Below, in pieces: positions 1 through 9,174 of a DNA stretch of 20,087 nt. The notes beneath the pieces are model-generated. The model worked only from the letters and a program-made list of their open reading frames with translations, had not been told where the DNA came from and did no database searches. The translations under genes and the position numbers were made by a program. The first letter of the stretch is position 1. Each line of letters begins with the position of its first letter. This stretch comes from an uncultured Bacillota bacterium (GTDB lineage: Bacteria > Bacillota > Clostridia > Peptostreptococcales > Anaerovoracaceae), in assembly GCA_946631075.1 (NCBI GenBank), contig CAMOZS010000007.1, positions 1-20,087 on the forward strand, read 5' to 3'.

Positions 1-1
1 G

Positions 2-2290
2 GGAGACACCAGAGAGAAGCTCGATGAGTGGACCGATCCGGCCTATGCATTCGATCAGTTTGAGAAGTACTCGGAGAGCGGACAGCGGGCCGGCCGGAGG
101 ATCGGTTATCTGGTCCGGCTGGACCAGGAACTGCAGCTGCAGGGCTGCACTTACCTGGGAAGCGGAAGCAACGGAGGCACCAGCGCCGTGAACCGGATCC
201 TCTGCGACGGCCAGGATGTGTTCGTCCTGGGAAGAGATGCCAGCGGACAGGTCCCTGCGGGGGAAGATGTGCTGCAGCCGGAGAAGACTCCCCAGACTTC
301 CTATTCGGACAGCTTTGACGCATTCCTCGCCCGGATGGACGGGGCCAGCCTTCAGGTGAAGAACGCCACCTACTACGGGGGCGGAGGAACGGAAGAGGTG
401 GCCGATATGGAGATCGTCGGTCAGAACATCTACGTTCTGGGCGATACGACATCGGACGACATCCTCCTGTCAGAGAATGCCTTTGACCGGGAACGGGCAT
501 CGTCCAGCACCTATTATCCGGCGCCCTTTATCTTCCGGGTGCATAAGAGTCTTAAGAAAACGGATACCTTTGCAGCCACCTATTTCGGTGACGCGGGCGG
601 GGGCAGGATCGATTCCTTCGCTCTGGACGCCGCGGGTGGCAAGGTATATATCACCGGATACGCTACGGGGCCGTCGGCGGTCCCGGTGACAGATGGAGCT
701 GCGACCGGCCGCATCTTTATCGCGGTCCTCAAGGGCGATCTGTCAGCCCTGCAGAGCGCTACCGTGATGGGCACCGGCGCCAGCGGGGATGCGGGCAGGG
801 GGATCTGCCATGTAGGCGGAGGCCTTTATCTGGCAGGGACCAGAGGGACCGAGGGCCTGATCGACACTCAGATACGCCAGCCTTTCCTCGACAAGATCCC
901 GGAGTCTCTGGCCCATGCCAGGCTTACCGGCCTGGCCATGAAGAAGTTTGTCAATGCCGTCCAGTACCTGGGGGCAGGGCAGGAGATCCTGATCAAGCTG
1001 ACCTTTGATGCCAATGTCGACGTGGCGGGGACTCCCCTGCTGCGGCTGAATATCCGTGGCGGAGGAAAGGACGGCCGGGAGGCGGCCTACGTTTCCGGCA
1101 GCGGGACCAAAGAACTGGTCTTCAGCTACACCGTACAGGCGGGAGATACCACAGAGGGCGACCGGCTCAATACTTACGGCGAGGACGCCCTGATCCTTGG
1201 GGAGGGGGCAGGCATTTCCCCGGCAGCGGGAGCAGCGGAAGACGCGGCTGACCTGACGATCCCCACAGGCACTGCCAACCGGCTGGAATACGCCAGCGGT
1301 GACCGGGTCTATGTCAATACCATCCCGGCCCATGTGGAATCCGTGACCGCGGAGAAGGAGGACGGGACCTACCTGCAGGGGGAGGAGATCCCCATCGTTG
1401 TCACCGTCCGGGACAGCAGCGGGAAACCGGTGAAGCTGAGCCTGAACGAAGGGACGCCGGTCCTGAAGCTCAATTCCGGAGGAGAGGCAGCCTTCCGGGA
1501 ATTCGTTGAAACGTCCGGCGGAAATGACGGCCGCCTGCGCTTTGTGTACACCGCGGGAGAGACCGATCAGACAGAAGCCCTGGATGTTTCGGATGCCGGA
1601 GCCATGGACCTTGCGGGGGCTGTCCTGACCGACCCCTACGGGACGGAAGTGGATCTGACCCTGCCTGAGCCCGGGACAAAGGGCTCCATCAGCGAAGGGC
1701 AGTCCATTGCCATCGAACGGATCCCGGCCATCGCCGGCGGGACCTTCCGCGTGAGCGGATCCCCGGCAAAGAAACAGATGACCGTAAGCTGGGGACCGGT
1801 CAGCGGAGCGACGGAATACCAGTACGAATATAAGGCGGCGGCTTCCGGCCAGTGGATCCCGGGATCCGCTGCAGGCAATACAAAGGCTGTGCTCAAAGGC
1901 CTGAAGGCAAAAGGCCTCTACCAGCTGCGGGCCCGGGCCTGCCGCAGTGCTGCGGACAGGGTGGCTTGCGGCAGCTGGTCACAGGTCCAGTATTTCTACC
2001 TTCAGAAAGTCAGCGGCGTGAAAGCCAGGGCTGTCAAAGGCAGGAAGATCAAGGTCAGCTGGAAGAAACAGAAGGGAGCCAGCGGCTACCAGGTCCTCTG
2101 TTCGACAAAGAAGAACATGAAGGGGGCGAAGATCAGAACCGTGAAGGGCGCGGCAAAGAAGACCCTGACCCTGAAGAAACTGAAAAAGGGAAAGAAATAT
2201 TACATTCAGATCCGACCGTATAAGACCTATAAAGGCAAAAAATATATCGGTGTATCAAGCGGTGTGAAAGCTGCTAAAGCTAAAAAGTAA
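2..2290 (+). CDS. Large surface protein with SBBP-like propeller repeats, Ig-like and FN3 modules (5' partial)
   Basis: The reading frame is open from base 2, so the gene begins left of the window; the GTG at 188 is internal. 762 residues are visible. The first ~290 contain repeats of the SBBP beta-propeller type, with the pattern 'ATYYGG...', '...IYVLGDT', 'KVYITGYATG' and 'AFLARMD'. Two Ig-like modules follow, at ~316-420 (with 'AAYVSGSGTKELVFSYTV', as in repeated adhesin-like modules) and ~446-566. Two fibronectin type III-like modules end the protein (~581-668 and ~669-762). The last one is very Lys-rich and resembles the end of the next gene's product. No LPXTG motif or transmembrane anchor is visible. 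An extracellular, wall-associated protein is inferred; the ligand is unknown. The stop lies 16 bp before the next start, so the two genes are probably co-transcribed. Confidence 0.8.
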   Translation, partial: GDTREKLDEWTDPAYAFDQFEKYSESGQRAGRRIGYLVRLDQELQLQGCTYLGSGSNGGTSAVNRILCDGQDVFVLGRDASGQVPAGEDVLQPEKTPQTSYSDSFDAFLARMDGASLQVKNATYYGGGGTEEVADMEIVGQNIYVLGDTTSDDILLSENAFDRERASSSTYYPAPFIFRVHKSLKKTDTFAATYFGDAGGGRIDSFALDAAGGKVYITGYATGPSAVPVTDGAATGRIFIAVLKGDLSALQSATVMGTGASGDAGRGICHVGGGLYLAGTRGTEGLIDTQIRQPFLDKIPESLAHARLTGLAMKKFVNAVQYLGAGQEILIKLTFDANVDVAGTPLLRLNIRGGGKDGREAAYVSGSGTKELVFSYTVQAGDTTEGDRLNTYGEDALILGEGAGISPAAGAAEDAADLTIPTGTANRLEYASGDRVYVNTIPAHVESVTAEKEDGTYLQGEEIPIVVTVRDSSGKPVKLSLNEGTPVLKLNSGGEAAFREFVETSGGNDGRLRFVYTAGETDQTEALDVSDAGAMDLAGAVLTDPYGTEVDLTLPEPGTKGSISEGQSIAIERIPAIAGGTFRVSGSPAKKQMTVSWGPVSGATEYQYEYKAAASGQWIPGSAAGNTKAVLKGLKAKGLYQLRARACRSAADRVACGSWSQVQYFYLQKVSGVKARAVKGRKIKVSWKKQKGASGYQVLCSTKKNMKGAKIRTVKGAAKKTLTLKKLKKGKKYYIQIRPYKTYKGKKYIGVSSGVKAAKAKK

Positions 2291-2306
2291 GAAGGAGGCA
2301 AGCAAG

Positions 2307-5300
2307 ATGAAAGAAGTTATTGTCAAACGGATCGGAGGGGTGCTGCTTGCGCTGGCCATGGCGCTGGTACTGGCTCCGGCCCTGACGCAGACCGTTCATG
2401 CGGCGGGCACAGAACCACCGCTGGAGGATGGTGTGTACGAGATCTCCACAGCCGAGGAAATGGTATGGCTGTCGGAGGAAGTCAATGCCGGAAGGGGCGC
2501 TGAGTATGATGTCCTGCTGGTGGATGATATCGACCTGGGCGAGACCCCCTGGATCCCGATCGGATATTCCAATGCGACCGGAAAGGCTTACAAGGGAACC
2601 TTCGACGGTAATGAATGTACCATTACCATCCACAAGATCGACGACAGCGTGATCCCGGAAGGTCAGACCTGGGCGCGGGTCGGACTGTTCGGTATTCTGG
2701 ATACGGGCAGTGTAGTCAAGGATCTTACGGTAAGCGGAGAAGTGAAAACCACCTCAACGGCAGGCAGTCTGATGGCGGGATCTGTTGCCGGTGAACTGAA
2801 AATGGGCGCTACTATCGTCAACTGCATCAATGATGCAGAGGTGAGCGGCAACAGTACCGGAACCTACGCATGTGTAGGAGGAATCGTCGGACAGGCAGCA
2901 GGTAATTCCTCTACTCCCTCAAGAATCATCAACTGCTATAATGCATGCGATTTTACTGACAATAATGCCGGAAAAGTCTCTGGTATCGTCGGACAGGGGT
3001 CCGGATACGGAATAAGAAGCAACTGTGTCAACGGAGCCAGAATCGAAGCAGCAAATGCCTATTATGATGGTACCCCCGGTGCAGTGGATGGATATGCCAG
3101 CAACTGGGATACGGTCAAACCGGTGGAATGCTATAACGCAGACATCGAAAAGACTTATAAAGACAATGCTCTGGTACCGAACTGCGACTTGGAAACGATG
3201 GATTTCGCAGAGAAGGTCAGCGATTGGAACGCGTCTGTCAGTGAATGGACCGAAGTGGACGATTTCTGGGATGTCAGTCCGGAAGGATACCCGATCCCGA
3301 CAAAGCTCAATGGCTATGAGACGATCCGGAATCTGACCAATGTGGAAATCGCAGATAAGGGAGCTAATGCCCCGTATGAAGGGGACTTCGTTTCAAAGTA
3401 TAAGGCTGCGAAGACTTACGTGCTTCCGAAAACGGTGGAGGTCACAGTCGATGACGAAGAACTGGCAGCAGATGCATACACCTGGGATCCGGAAACAGGA
3501 ACTTTGACGATCCCTGAGGATGAGGTCCTTGGCAAGGTCGAGATCACCATTACCGCGACGACCCACAGCGCGACCCACGGGCTGACGGTCAATGCGGACG
3601 AGAACCTGACCTATACGGCGTCTGAAGCAAACGCTGTGACAGAAGACGGAAAGAATGTCTATGAAGGAACCGATTTCGCCTTCGATCTGAAGGCGGCTGA
3701 CCATTATCAGGTGGGAGAGATCACGGTAACAGTCGGCGGCACTGCGGTGACTCCGCAGATCAAAAAGAATGATCTTGATACAGAGGCTGCGGTCACGATC
3801 GCAAGCGCGGACATCACCGGAGACCTGGTGATCGATGTCAAGGCGAAGGCGAGTGCGAAATACACCGTTGCAGCAGGAACCCTGACCAGGGTGGATTATG
3901 CAGAAGACAACCCGGCGGAAGCCTACGCCGGATGGCCGGTCCAGGTCAAGGCGGCAGCTCAAGAAGGCTACTATCTGCTGAAGAAAAACATCAGCATCAC
4001 GGCCGGAGGAGAGGCAGTGGATGCAGACCTGTTCACATTCAAGGATGGGGTGATCAGCATCGATGCGGCGGCAGTCACCGGAGATCTGGTGATCAATGCC
4101 GAGGCCATCCCGCCGGTCCTGCAGGAAGTGGAGCCGGTCGATGAACTGGAAGACGGCGAGGAGTATGTGATCGCCGGTACGAGCCTGACCGATCAGGACG
4201 GAGATGCCGGATATGTGCTGACAAGCGAAGCCAATCCGAGCTCGAACATGAAGGTGAGAGAGGCGGTACTGGCAGGTAAGGACGGTAAGCTCTATATTGC
4301 GGATCCCCAGTTCGATCAGGAGCTGACCAATGCTATATGGAAGGCGGCGGAAGGTGAAAAAGGCTTTGTGCTGGCAAATGGCGATGCACAGCTCACCGGC
4401 AGCTGGTCCACATTAAAAACGGCGGAGACCGGTTCGGCATGGGTTACGACAGCTGCATCTGAAGGAGACACAGCCTGCGTGAAGATGAATGTAGCGTCCC
4501 AGAACTACAGCCTCAGCATCAGTAAGGACAATGCCAAGCTGGAATACGGCGAAAAGCACGTCAGACTGTACAAGCTGATCGACTCCTCTCTGGCAGACCG
4601 CACGGTCACCTTTGATTCCAGAGGCGGAAGCGAAGTCGCAGCGGCCACGGTCAAAGACGGCAAGAAGGTGAAGAAACCGGCGGACCCGGTCAGGGAAGGC
4701 TACTCCCTGGAAGGCTGGTACAAGGATGAGAAGTGTACGGAAGGCTGGAACTTCAAGGCCGATACCGTAACAGAGGACATCACCCTCTATGCCAAGTGGA
4801 CACCGGTCTACAATGCTATAGTAGAAGAAGTTGATGGGCTTGATGAAGCGGGGATCTATCTGTTCGTTAACAAAGAAAATGCCGTTGCATTGACCTCAGT
4901 AAAGGATGGATCCGTAAACAAAATGAAACCGGTCAAGGTTGTAATCGGCGAGGATGGGAAAAGTATTGAGTTCCCTTCAGAGGACGATTATCTTCTGTCC
5001 GTATGGAAACCGGCTGCAGGTGAAAATGAAGGTTACTATACCTTGTCAAATGAGAAGCGCGGAGTCAGTCTGTGGTCATACTCCTCTTCGAATCTGGCGG
5101 ATGAGAATCTGAGCACAAGCAGCTACGCGAAATGGGTAAATGAATTTATCCCGAACGAAAAAGGCCTGAAGGTCTATAATTCAAGCTCCTATAGTAATTA
5201 TAATGTGAGATTTGACACGACGAGTCAGCTCTTTGATGTGACGTACGCGTCCGGCATGAATGGTGATAACAGAGTCTATATCTTTAAGATCGCCGAAAGC

Positions 5301-6503
5301 TGCAAGGTCACCTTTGACATGAACGACGATGCCGACGAACCTCTGCTCAAGACAGTGAAGAAGGGCGAGAAGGTCGAGAAACCGGCGGATCCTGTCAGAA
5401 GCGGCTACCTCTTCGAGGGCTGGATCGATGAAGACGGAGAATACTTTGATTTCGAGACTCCGATCAACGAGGATACCACGCTGACGGCGGAATGGTATTC
5501 ACTGAGCGCTCTGTCAGCGGAACTGGACGAGTACTTGGATGAAGATAACCTGAGCCAGTACAGAGAAGAGCAGCAGGCAGCGATCAAGGATGCCGTTGCG
5601 GCGGGTAAGGCCGCCATCGAAGCAGCGACAAGCGTCGAGGAAGCGGAAGCGGCTCTGGATGACGCTGTCGCAGCCATCGAGGAGATCCCGACCGATGAGG
5701 AGCTGACAGAGAAGGAGGCGGTCCAGCTGGAGGGCGCAAAGGCTGCGGCAAACGATGTGATCGATCAGCTTGCGGCTAAGGCAAAGGAATCTGTAGGAGA
5801 TTCCCAGGAAGCTCTGGCGGAGATCGATGCCCTTGCAGCGGCAGCGAAGGAATCCGTTGCAAGCGCTGAGACCATCGATAACCTGGCTGAGATCACAGCG
5901 GCGGCAGCGACCAGCATCAATGATACGGTCACAGCCTTCGCAGAGGAACAGGCTCAGGGCGAGGCGGCAGACCTGGCAGCAGCCAAGGATGCGGCCACCC
6001 AGGCGGTCCTGAAGACCATCGAAGAGAACGGTCTGGACCCGGCAGTGACCATGCAGACAGCCATCGACGCGATCATGGCCATCAACGCCGCGGACAGCAT
6101 GGAGGCAGTCAATGCTGCAAAGGCTGCGGCGGACGAAAGTCTGGGCGCTCTGATCGCGGATAAGGCCGCTTATGATGAAGCGGTCAAGAAAGCGGAAGCA
6201 GCGACCGTCACCGGCTTCAAGGCCAGGGCGAAGAAGGGCAGGAAGGCTCAGCTGACCTGGAAGGCGGCCAAGGGAGTCAACGGTTACGAGATCTACCGCG
6301 CGACGAAGAAGGCCGGCAAATACAAGAAGGTCAAGACCATCAGCAAGGCTTCTGCCAAGAAGCTCATCAATAAGAAGCTGAAGGCCAAGAAGAAGTACTT
6401 CTACAAGATCCGTCCCTACACTCTGGTGAAGAATGTTAAGGGAGAAACGGAGAAGGTATACGGTAAGTATTCCGCAGTGAAGAAGATCAAGGCCAGGAAA
6501 TAG
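2307..6503 (+). CDS. Secreted multidomain surface protein with InlB-type repeats, Ala-rich helical stalk and Lys-rich FN3 end
   Basis: 1398 residues. The ATG is 8 nt after GAAGGAGG. A Sec signal peptide (KR, then a Leu/Ala-rich core) has a likely cleavage site after VHA at residue 32. The N-terminal part begins with a 'YEISTAEEMVWLSEEVN...' module common in Clostridial and Bacteroidetes surface proteins. Two Listeria-Bacteroides (InlB B, Flg_new-like) repeats lie at ~766-833 and ~1000-1063, each with 'KPADPVR.GY..EGW' and an ending 'L.A.W'. Each is preceded by a ~165-residue module that starts near 'GEEYVIAG' or 'AGIYLFVN' and ends in 'VRLYKL' or 'VYIFKI', so a two-module unit appears duplicated. 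Residues ~1064-1298 are Ala/Glu/Lys-rich and helical, FIVAR-like in style. The last ~100 residues form a basic FN3 module. Adhesin or wall-associated role inferred; no sortase signal is seen. Confidence 0.85.
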   Translation: MKEVIVKRIGGVLLALAMALVLAPALTQTVHAAGTEPPLEDGVYEISTAEEMVWLSEEVNAGRGAEYDVLLVDDIDLGETPWIPIGYSNATGKAYKGTFDGNECTITIHKIDDSVIPEGQTWARVGLFGILDTGSVVKDLTVSGEVKTTSTAGSLMAGSVAGELKMGATIVNCINDAEVSGNSTGTYACVGGIVGQAAGNSSTPSRIINCYNACDFTDNNAGKVSGIVGQGSGYGIRSNCVNGARIEAANAYYDGTPGAVDGYASNWDTVKPVECYNADIEKTYKDNALVPNCDLETMDFAEKVSDWNASVSEWTEVDDFWDVSPEGYPIPTKLNGYETIRNLTNVEIADKGANAPYEGDFVSKYKAAKTYVLPKTVEVTVDDEELAADAYTWDPETGTLTIPEDEVLGKVEITITATTHSATHGLTVNADENLTYTASEANAVTEDGKNVYEGTDFAFDLKAADHYQVGEITVTVGGTAVTPQIKKNDLDTEAAVTIASADITGDLVIDVKAKASAKYTVAAGTLTRVDYAEDNPAEAYAGWPVQVKAAAQEGYYLLKKNISITAGGEAVDADLFTFKDGVISIDAAAVTGDLVINAEAIPPVLQEVEPVDELEDGEEYVIAGTSLTDQDGDAGYVLTSEANPSSNMKVREAVLAGKDGKLYIADPQFDQELTNAIWKAAEGEKGFVLANGDAQLTGSWSTLKTAETGSAWVTTAASEGDTACVKMNVASQNYSLSISKDNAKLEYGEKHVRLYKLIDSSLADRTVTFDSRGGSEVAAATVKDGKKVKKPADPVREGYSLEGWYKDEKCTEGWNFKADTVTEDITLYAKWTPVYNAIVEEVDGLDEAGIYLFVNKENAVALTSVKDGSVNKMKPVKVVIGEDGKSIEFPSEDDYLLSVWKPAAGENEGYYTLSNEKRGVSLWSYSSSNLADENLSTSSYAKWVNEFIPNEKGLKVYNSSSYSNYNVRFDTTSQLFDVTYASGMNGDNRVYIFKIAESCKVTFDMNDDADEPLLKTVKKGEKVEKPADPVRSGYLFEGWIDEDGEYFDFETPINEDTTLTAEWYSLSALSAELDEYLDEDNLSQYREEQQAAIKDAVAAGKAAIEAATSVEEAEAALDDAVAAIEEIPTDEELTEKEAVQLEGAKAAANDVIDQLAAKAKESVGDSQEALAEIDALAAAAKESVASAETIDNLAEITAAAATSINDTVTAFAEEQAQGEAADLAAAKDAATQAVLKTIEENGLDPAVTMQTAIDAIMAINAADSMEAVNAAKAAADESLGALIADKAAYDEAVKKAEAATVTGFKARAKKGRKAQLTWKAAKGVNGYEIYRATKKAGKYKKVKTISKASAKKLINKKLKAKKKYFYKIRPYTLVKNVKGETEKVYGKYSAVKKIKARK

Positions 6504-6537
6504 CGAATCAGGCTGACCAGGCAGATCAGTTTTTTCC

Positions 6538-6585
6538 GGGGAGCCGGCGCGCCGACAGATTGGAACGGTACGCCGGCTCCCCTTT
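6538..6585 (+). terminator. Probable terminator of the surface-protein operon
   Basis: A perfect 12-bp stem, GGGGAGCCGGCG (6538-6549) with CGCCGGCTCCCC (6571-6582), encloses a 21-nt loop and is followed by only three T. It begins 35 bp after the stop at 6503. A T6 run lies just before the stem (6530-6535), preceded by at most a 4-bp stem. The weak T-tract leaves intrinsic termination plausible but not certain. Confidence 0.55.
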
Positions 6586-6626
6586 CGCTGGCTGCCGCAG
6601 CTGGCAGAAGAAGGGGACCCAGACGA

Positions 6627-6655
6627 TTGAACCTGACGGCCGCGAATGGTATAAT
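6627..6655 (+). promoter_or_regulatory. Sigma-A-type promoter of the FecB-like/ExbB operon
   Basis: TTGAAC (6627-6632), a 17-bp spacer, then TATAAT (6650-6655), with an extended -10 TGG at 6647-6649. The transcript would start near 6662, about 30 nt before the ATG at 6691. The match is close to consensus and no other gene lies between it and that ATG. It is the only good promoter I see upstream of the five-gene run that ends at 10737. Confidence 0.75.
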
Positions 6656-6690
6656 TCCTACATGAAGTAAAAAGGGGCGGGAGTAGTTCC

Positions 6691-7794
6691 ATGAAGGCGA
6701 TAAAACATAAGAAAACACTCGTAAGGATCCTGGTTCTGGTCGCGGTATTGACCGGGGCCATGCTTTTGATGTCCGGATGCGGATCAGGCGGTCAGGCAGG
6801 AGATGAAAATGCTCCGGCCGTTTCGGAGAGCGGAGAGCCCGCCGGGACCATCCTGGCCGAGGACGGCGCAGAGCTGACCGTCGTTGACCAGGCCGGCCGG
6901 GAAGTCACTGTGAAGAAGGATCCCGAGTCCATCGCCCTCTGCTACCGGGTGGTCATCCGTTTCCTGCTCAGCCTGGACCAGGGAGATAAGATCAAGGGGA
7001 TCGGCAAGAGCGAGCCTTTCCTTGAGGAGCTGCAGCCCTCCCTTGCTGACTGCGCGGACGTCGGCAAGGGGGTGGCGGATATCGAGGCCCTGGCCCAGCT
7101 GAAGCCGGACCTCTTCATCCACAAGGCAAGCGACGTCCAGACTTTGGAAGCGGTCGAGAACATAGGGATCCCGGCCATCGGCATCGAGGTGGAGACCCCG
7201 GAGGATATGGTGACCGCCCTGGAGCTTCTGGGCGTGGTCTGCGGAGCCCAGGAAAAAGCGGCTGAGCTGATCGATTACTATAACGGACAGATCCGGGCAT
7301 CGGAGGAACTTGTATCGCAGATAGGCGATGCCGACAAACCCAGGGCCATCGTCATGGGCACATCCATCGGCAAGGTGGCCGACGGGACCATGCTCCAGGG
7401 CATCATGCTGGAGAAGGCGGGGGCGGTGAACTGCGCCGCGGACATCGAAGCCACCGAGCTCTGGCCCACCGCCGGGACCGAGCAGATCTTTGCCTGGGAT
7501 CCGGACTACATCTTCATCACCGGCAGTGAGAGCGCGGTCTACACGGCCAGGGATCTCCTGAAAGATCCGGCCTGGTCCGAAGTCTCGGCCGTGAAGAACA
7601 AACACGTTTATGAAATGCCTGCGGAGGCCGACTCCTGGGAGTTCCCCGGTGTCGTCAGCACTCTGGGCATCGACTATATGATGCATGTGATGCATCCGGA
7701 GCTCCTGGACGAACAGACCCTCGAGGAGCACGTGGACGAATTCTATCAGCTGTCCTATGGCAGGACCTTTGAGCGGAAGGAGCTCGGTTACTGA
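6691..7794 (+). CDS. FecB/BtuF-type ABC substrate-binding lipoprotein
   Basis: 367 residues. A lipoprotein signal peptide ends in MSGC, giving lipidated Cys30, so the protein would sit on the outer face of the membrane. The mature part starts as typical periplasmic-binding-protein family 2 (PF01497) proteins do: 'LTVVDQAGREVTVKKDPESIA', then 'IEALAQLKPDLFI' (~128-140), 'GIPAIGIEVETPEDM' and 'WDPDYIFITG'. The family binds iron-siderophores, heme, cobalamin or related metal complexes; the ligand here cannot be read. No permease or ATPase of this importer type is present in the window. The gene instead heads an operon with an ExbB-like channel, so the protein either uses a transporter encoded elsewhere or serves the neighbouring system. 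The stop is 2 bp before the next ATG. Confidence 0.85.
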   Translation: MKAIKHKKTLVRILVLVAVLTGAMLLMSGCGSGGQAGDENAPAVSESGEPAGTILAEDGAELTVVDQAGREVTVKKDPESIALCYRVVIRFLLSLDQGDKIKGIGKSEPFLEELQPSLADCADVGKGVADIEALAQLKPDLFIHKASDVQTLEAVENIGIPAIGIEVETPEDMVTALELLGVVCGAQEKAAELIDYYNGQIRASEELVSQIGDADKPRAIVMGTSIGKVADGTMLQGIMLEKAGAVNCAADIEATELWPTAGTEQIFAWDPDYIFITGSESAVYTARDLLKDPAWSEVSAVKNKHVYEMPAEADSWEFPGVVSTLGIDYMMHVMHPELLDEQTLEEHVDEFYQLSYGRTFERKELGY

Positions 7795-7796
7795 GA

Positions 7797-9161
7797 ATGA
7801 GCAAAGGCAGGGCAGACAATTTCAAACGAATGCTCGCCGCGTTCTGCGCAGTCGTGATCGCCGCCGCTCAGTGCATACTGCTGTGGCCAGCCTTTGCGCA
7901 GGAAGCTCACGCGGAAACAGCGGGAGAGGATCTGAGCGTAAGGGTCCAGTACTTCGGAGAACGGGGAGACCTGATCCGGGAGAAGGCCAGGTTCAGCCGA
8001 AGCGACCTGGAGGCCATGGGGGCGCAGGAATGGTGCTACTCCAACGTGACCAACGTGGGCACGGTCATGTCCATGAAGGCCTACGGACCGGAGGTGCTCA
8101 CCATCATCGAGGCGGCCGGGATCGATCCCGGAGCAGTGAGCAACATCACCTTCCGGACCACCGATGGATACACAAGAAACTTCAACGTGGAACAGCACCT
8201 GTCCGGCGGGAGGTATTTCTATCCCCACCTTTCGGCGGGCTATGAGCGAAGCGATGACGGCAAGACTCTGATCCCCCTGGAAGGGTCCCTTGCGGATGCC
8301 CAGGAGGTGCCCGCGATCCTGGCCCTGGAATTCGGGGCGACCAAGGCCCCCTTCGTTGACGCCTGGAGCCTTAGCATGGGGACCCGGCAGACCTACCGCT
8401 TCTGCATGGGCCAGACCCCGCTGGCGGAAGGGGCCAGGAGCAGGCCCGGCCAGGATGGAGGAGATGTTTCCTCCATGGATTCGGTCCACAGCATCTACGG
8501 GATCGATGTCACCCTGGCAGGCTCTCCGGTCTCCGGCATCGGGATCGACCCGGTGGGCACGGACCTCAAGGTGGGCAGCGTGACAAAGCTCAATATCTAT
8601 ATCAGCGGCGACGAGCTGTTCGCCGATGAATTCGGCAGCGCGATAGGCAAACTGACCTGGAAGTCCAGCGATCCATCCATAGCCAAAGTGGACCAGGAGG
8701 GCAATGTTACCATCCTCAAAGCCGGTAAGGTGACCATTACCGTGACGGCGGAGAACGGGATGTCCGCCTCTGTCGTCATCAACGGCACCGGCAAACCGAA
8801 GAAGGAGAGGCAGAGCGCCCGGGCCACGTCCACCAAGACCTCTTCCACGGCTTCACAGAAGCGGGAGACATCTTCCCGCAGCAAGCAGCAGAAGACGACC
8901 AGGCCCTCCACGGCAGCTCCGGAAAAGCCGAAGATCCAGCTGAGGGAGCTGAGCCTTGGCGGAAGGATCGAAGAGACACCGCAGGAGGATGTGGTGGATG
9001 AGCGGGCAATGCAGCAGGACACGCAGGCCCTTGAGAAACAGAAAGATTACGCGCCCGGGACAGTGGCAGGGGCATCGGCGGCAGCCGCCCTTGCCTGCGG
9101 AGCGGGCGGAGCTATCCGGCTCCGCCGCCTGCGGCAGATCCTGAAAGGCTGGAAACGATAG
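7797..9161 (+). CDS. Exported, membrane-tethered protein: molybdopterin-oxidoreductase-like fold, Big2 domain, C-terminal TM
   Basis: 454 residues. The N-terminal Sec signal (core ~12-34) has a cleavage candidate after AFA (34) or AHA (39). Residues ~45-240 resemble the oxidoreductase molybdopterin-binding fold (PF00174-like), with 'VLTIIEAAGIDPGAVSNITF', 'TTDGYTRNF', 'VPAILALEFG' and 'YRFCMGQTPLAEG'. I see no clear reason to assign cofactor binding or catalysis. Residues ~243-330 are a Big2 Ig-like domain ('LTWKSSDPSIAKVDQEGNVT...AGKVTITVTA'). A Ser/Thr/Lys/Gln/Pro-rich linker follows (~331-380), then an acidic stretch, then one C-terminal membrane segment (~421-440) and a basic tail (RLRRLRQILKGWKR). 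The product should be anchored with its domains outside. It lies 2 bp after the binding protein and just before the ExbB-like gene, so it is a candidate effector of that channel. Confidence 0.75.
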   Translation: MSKGRADNFKRMLAAFCAVVIAAAQCILLWPAFAQEAHAETAGEDLSVRVQYFGERGDLIREKARFSRSDLEAMGAQEWCYSNVTNVGTVMSMKAYGPEVLTIIEAAGIDPGAVSNITFRTTDGYTRNFNVEQHLSGGRYFYPHLSAGYERSDDGKTLIPLEGSLADAQEVPAILALEFGATKAPFVDAWSLSMGTRQTYRFCMGQTPLAEGARSRPGQDGGDVSSMDSVHSIYGIDVTLAGSPVSGIGIDPVGTDLKVGSVTKLNIYISGDELFADEFGSAIGKLTWKSSDPSIAKVDQEGNVTILKAGKVTITVTAENGMSASVVINGTGKPKKERQSARATSTKTSSTASQKRETSSRSKQQKTTRPSTAAPEKPKIQLRELSLGGRIEETPQEDVVDERAMQQDTQALEKQKDYAPGTVAGASAAAALACGAGGAIRLRRLRQILKGWKR

Positions 9162-9174
9162 GAGGTATTTATAG

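Noticed and set aside
188..190. GTG as the start of the first surface protein
   Set aside because: The frame is open back to base 2, upstream residues continue the same repeat-like sequence, and there is no ribosome binding site.
5514..6761. Long open minus-strand frame opposite the Ala-rich region
   Set aside because: The + strand encodes a clear secreted protein with repeats. The minus frame comes from GCN/GAN codon periodicity and crosses the terminator and promoter.
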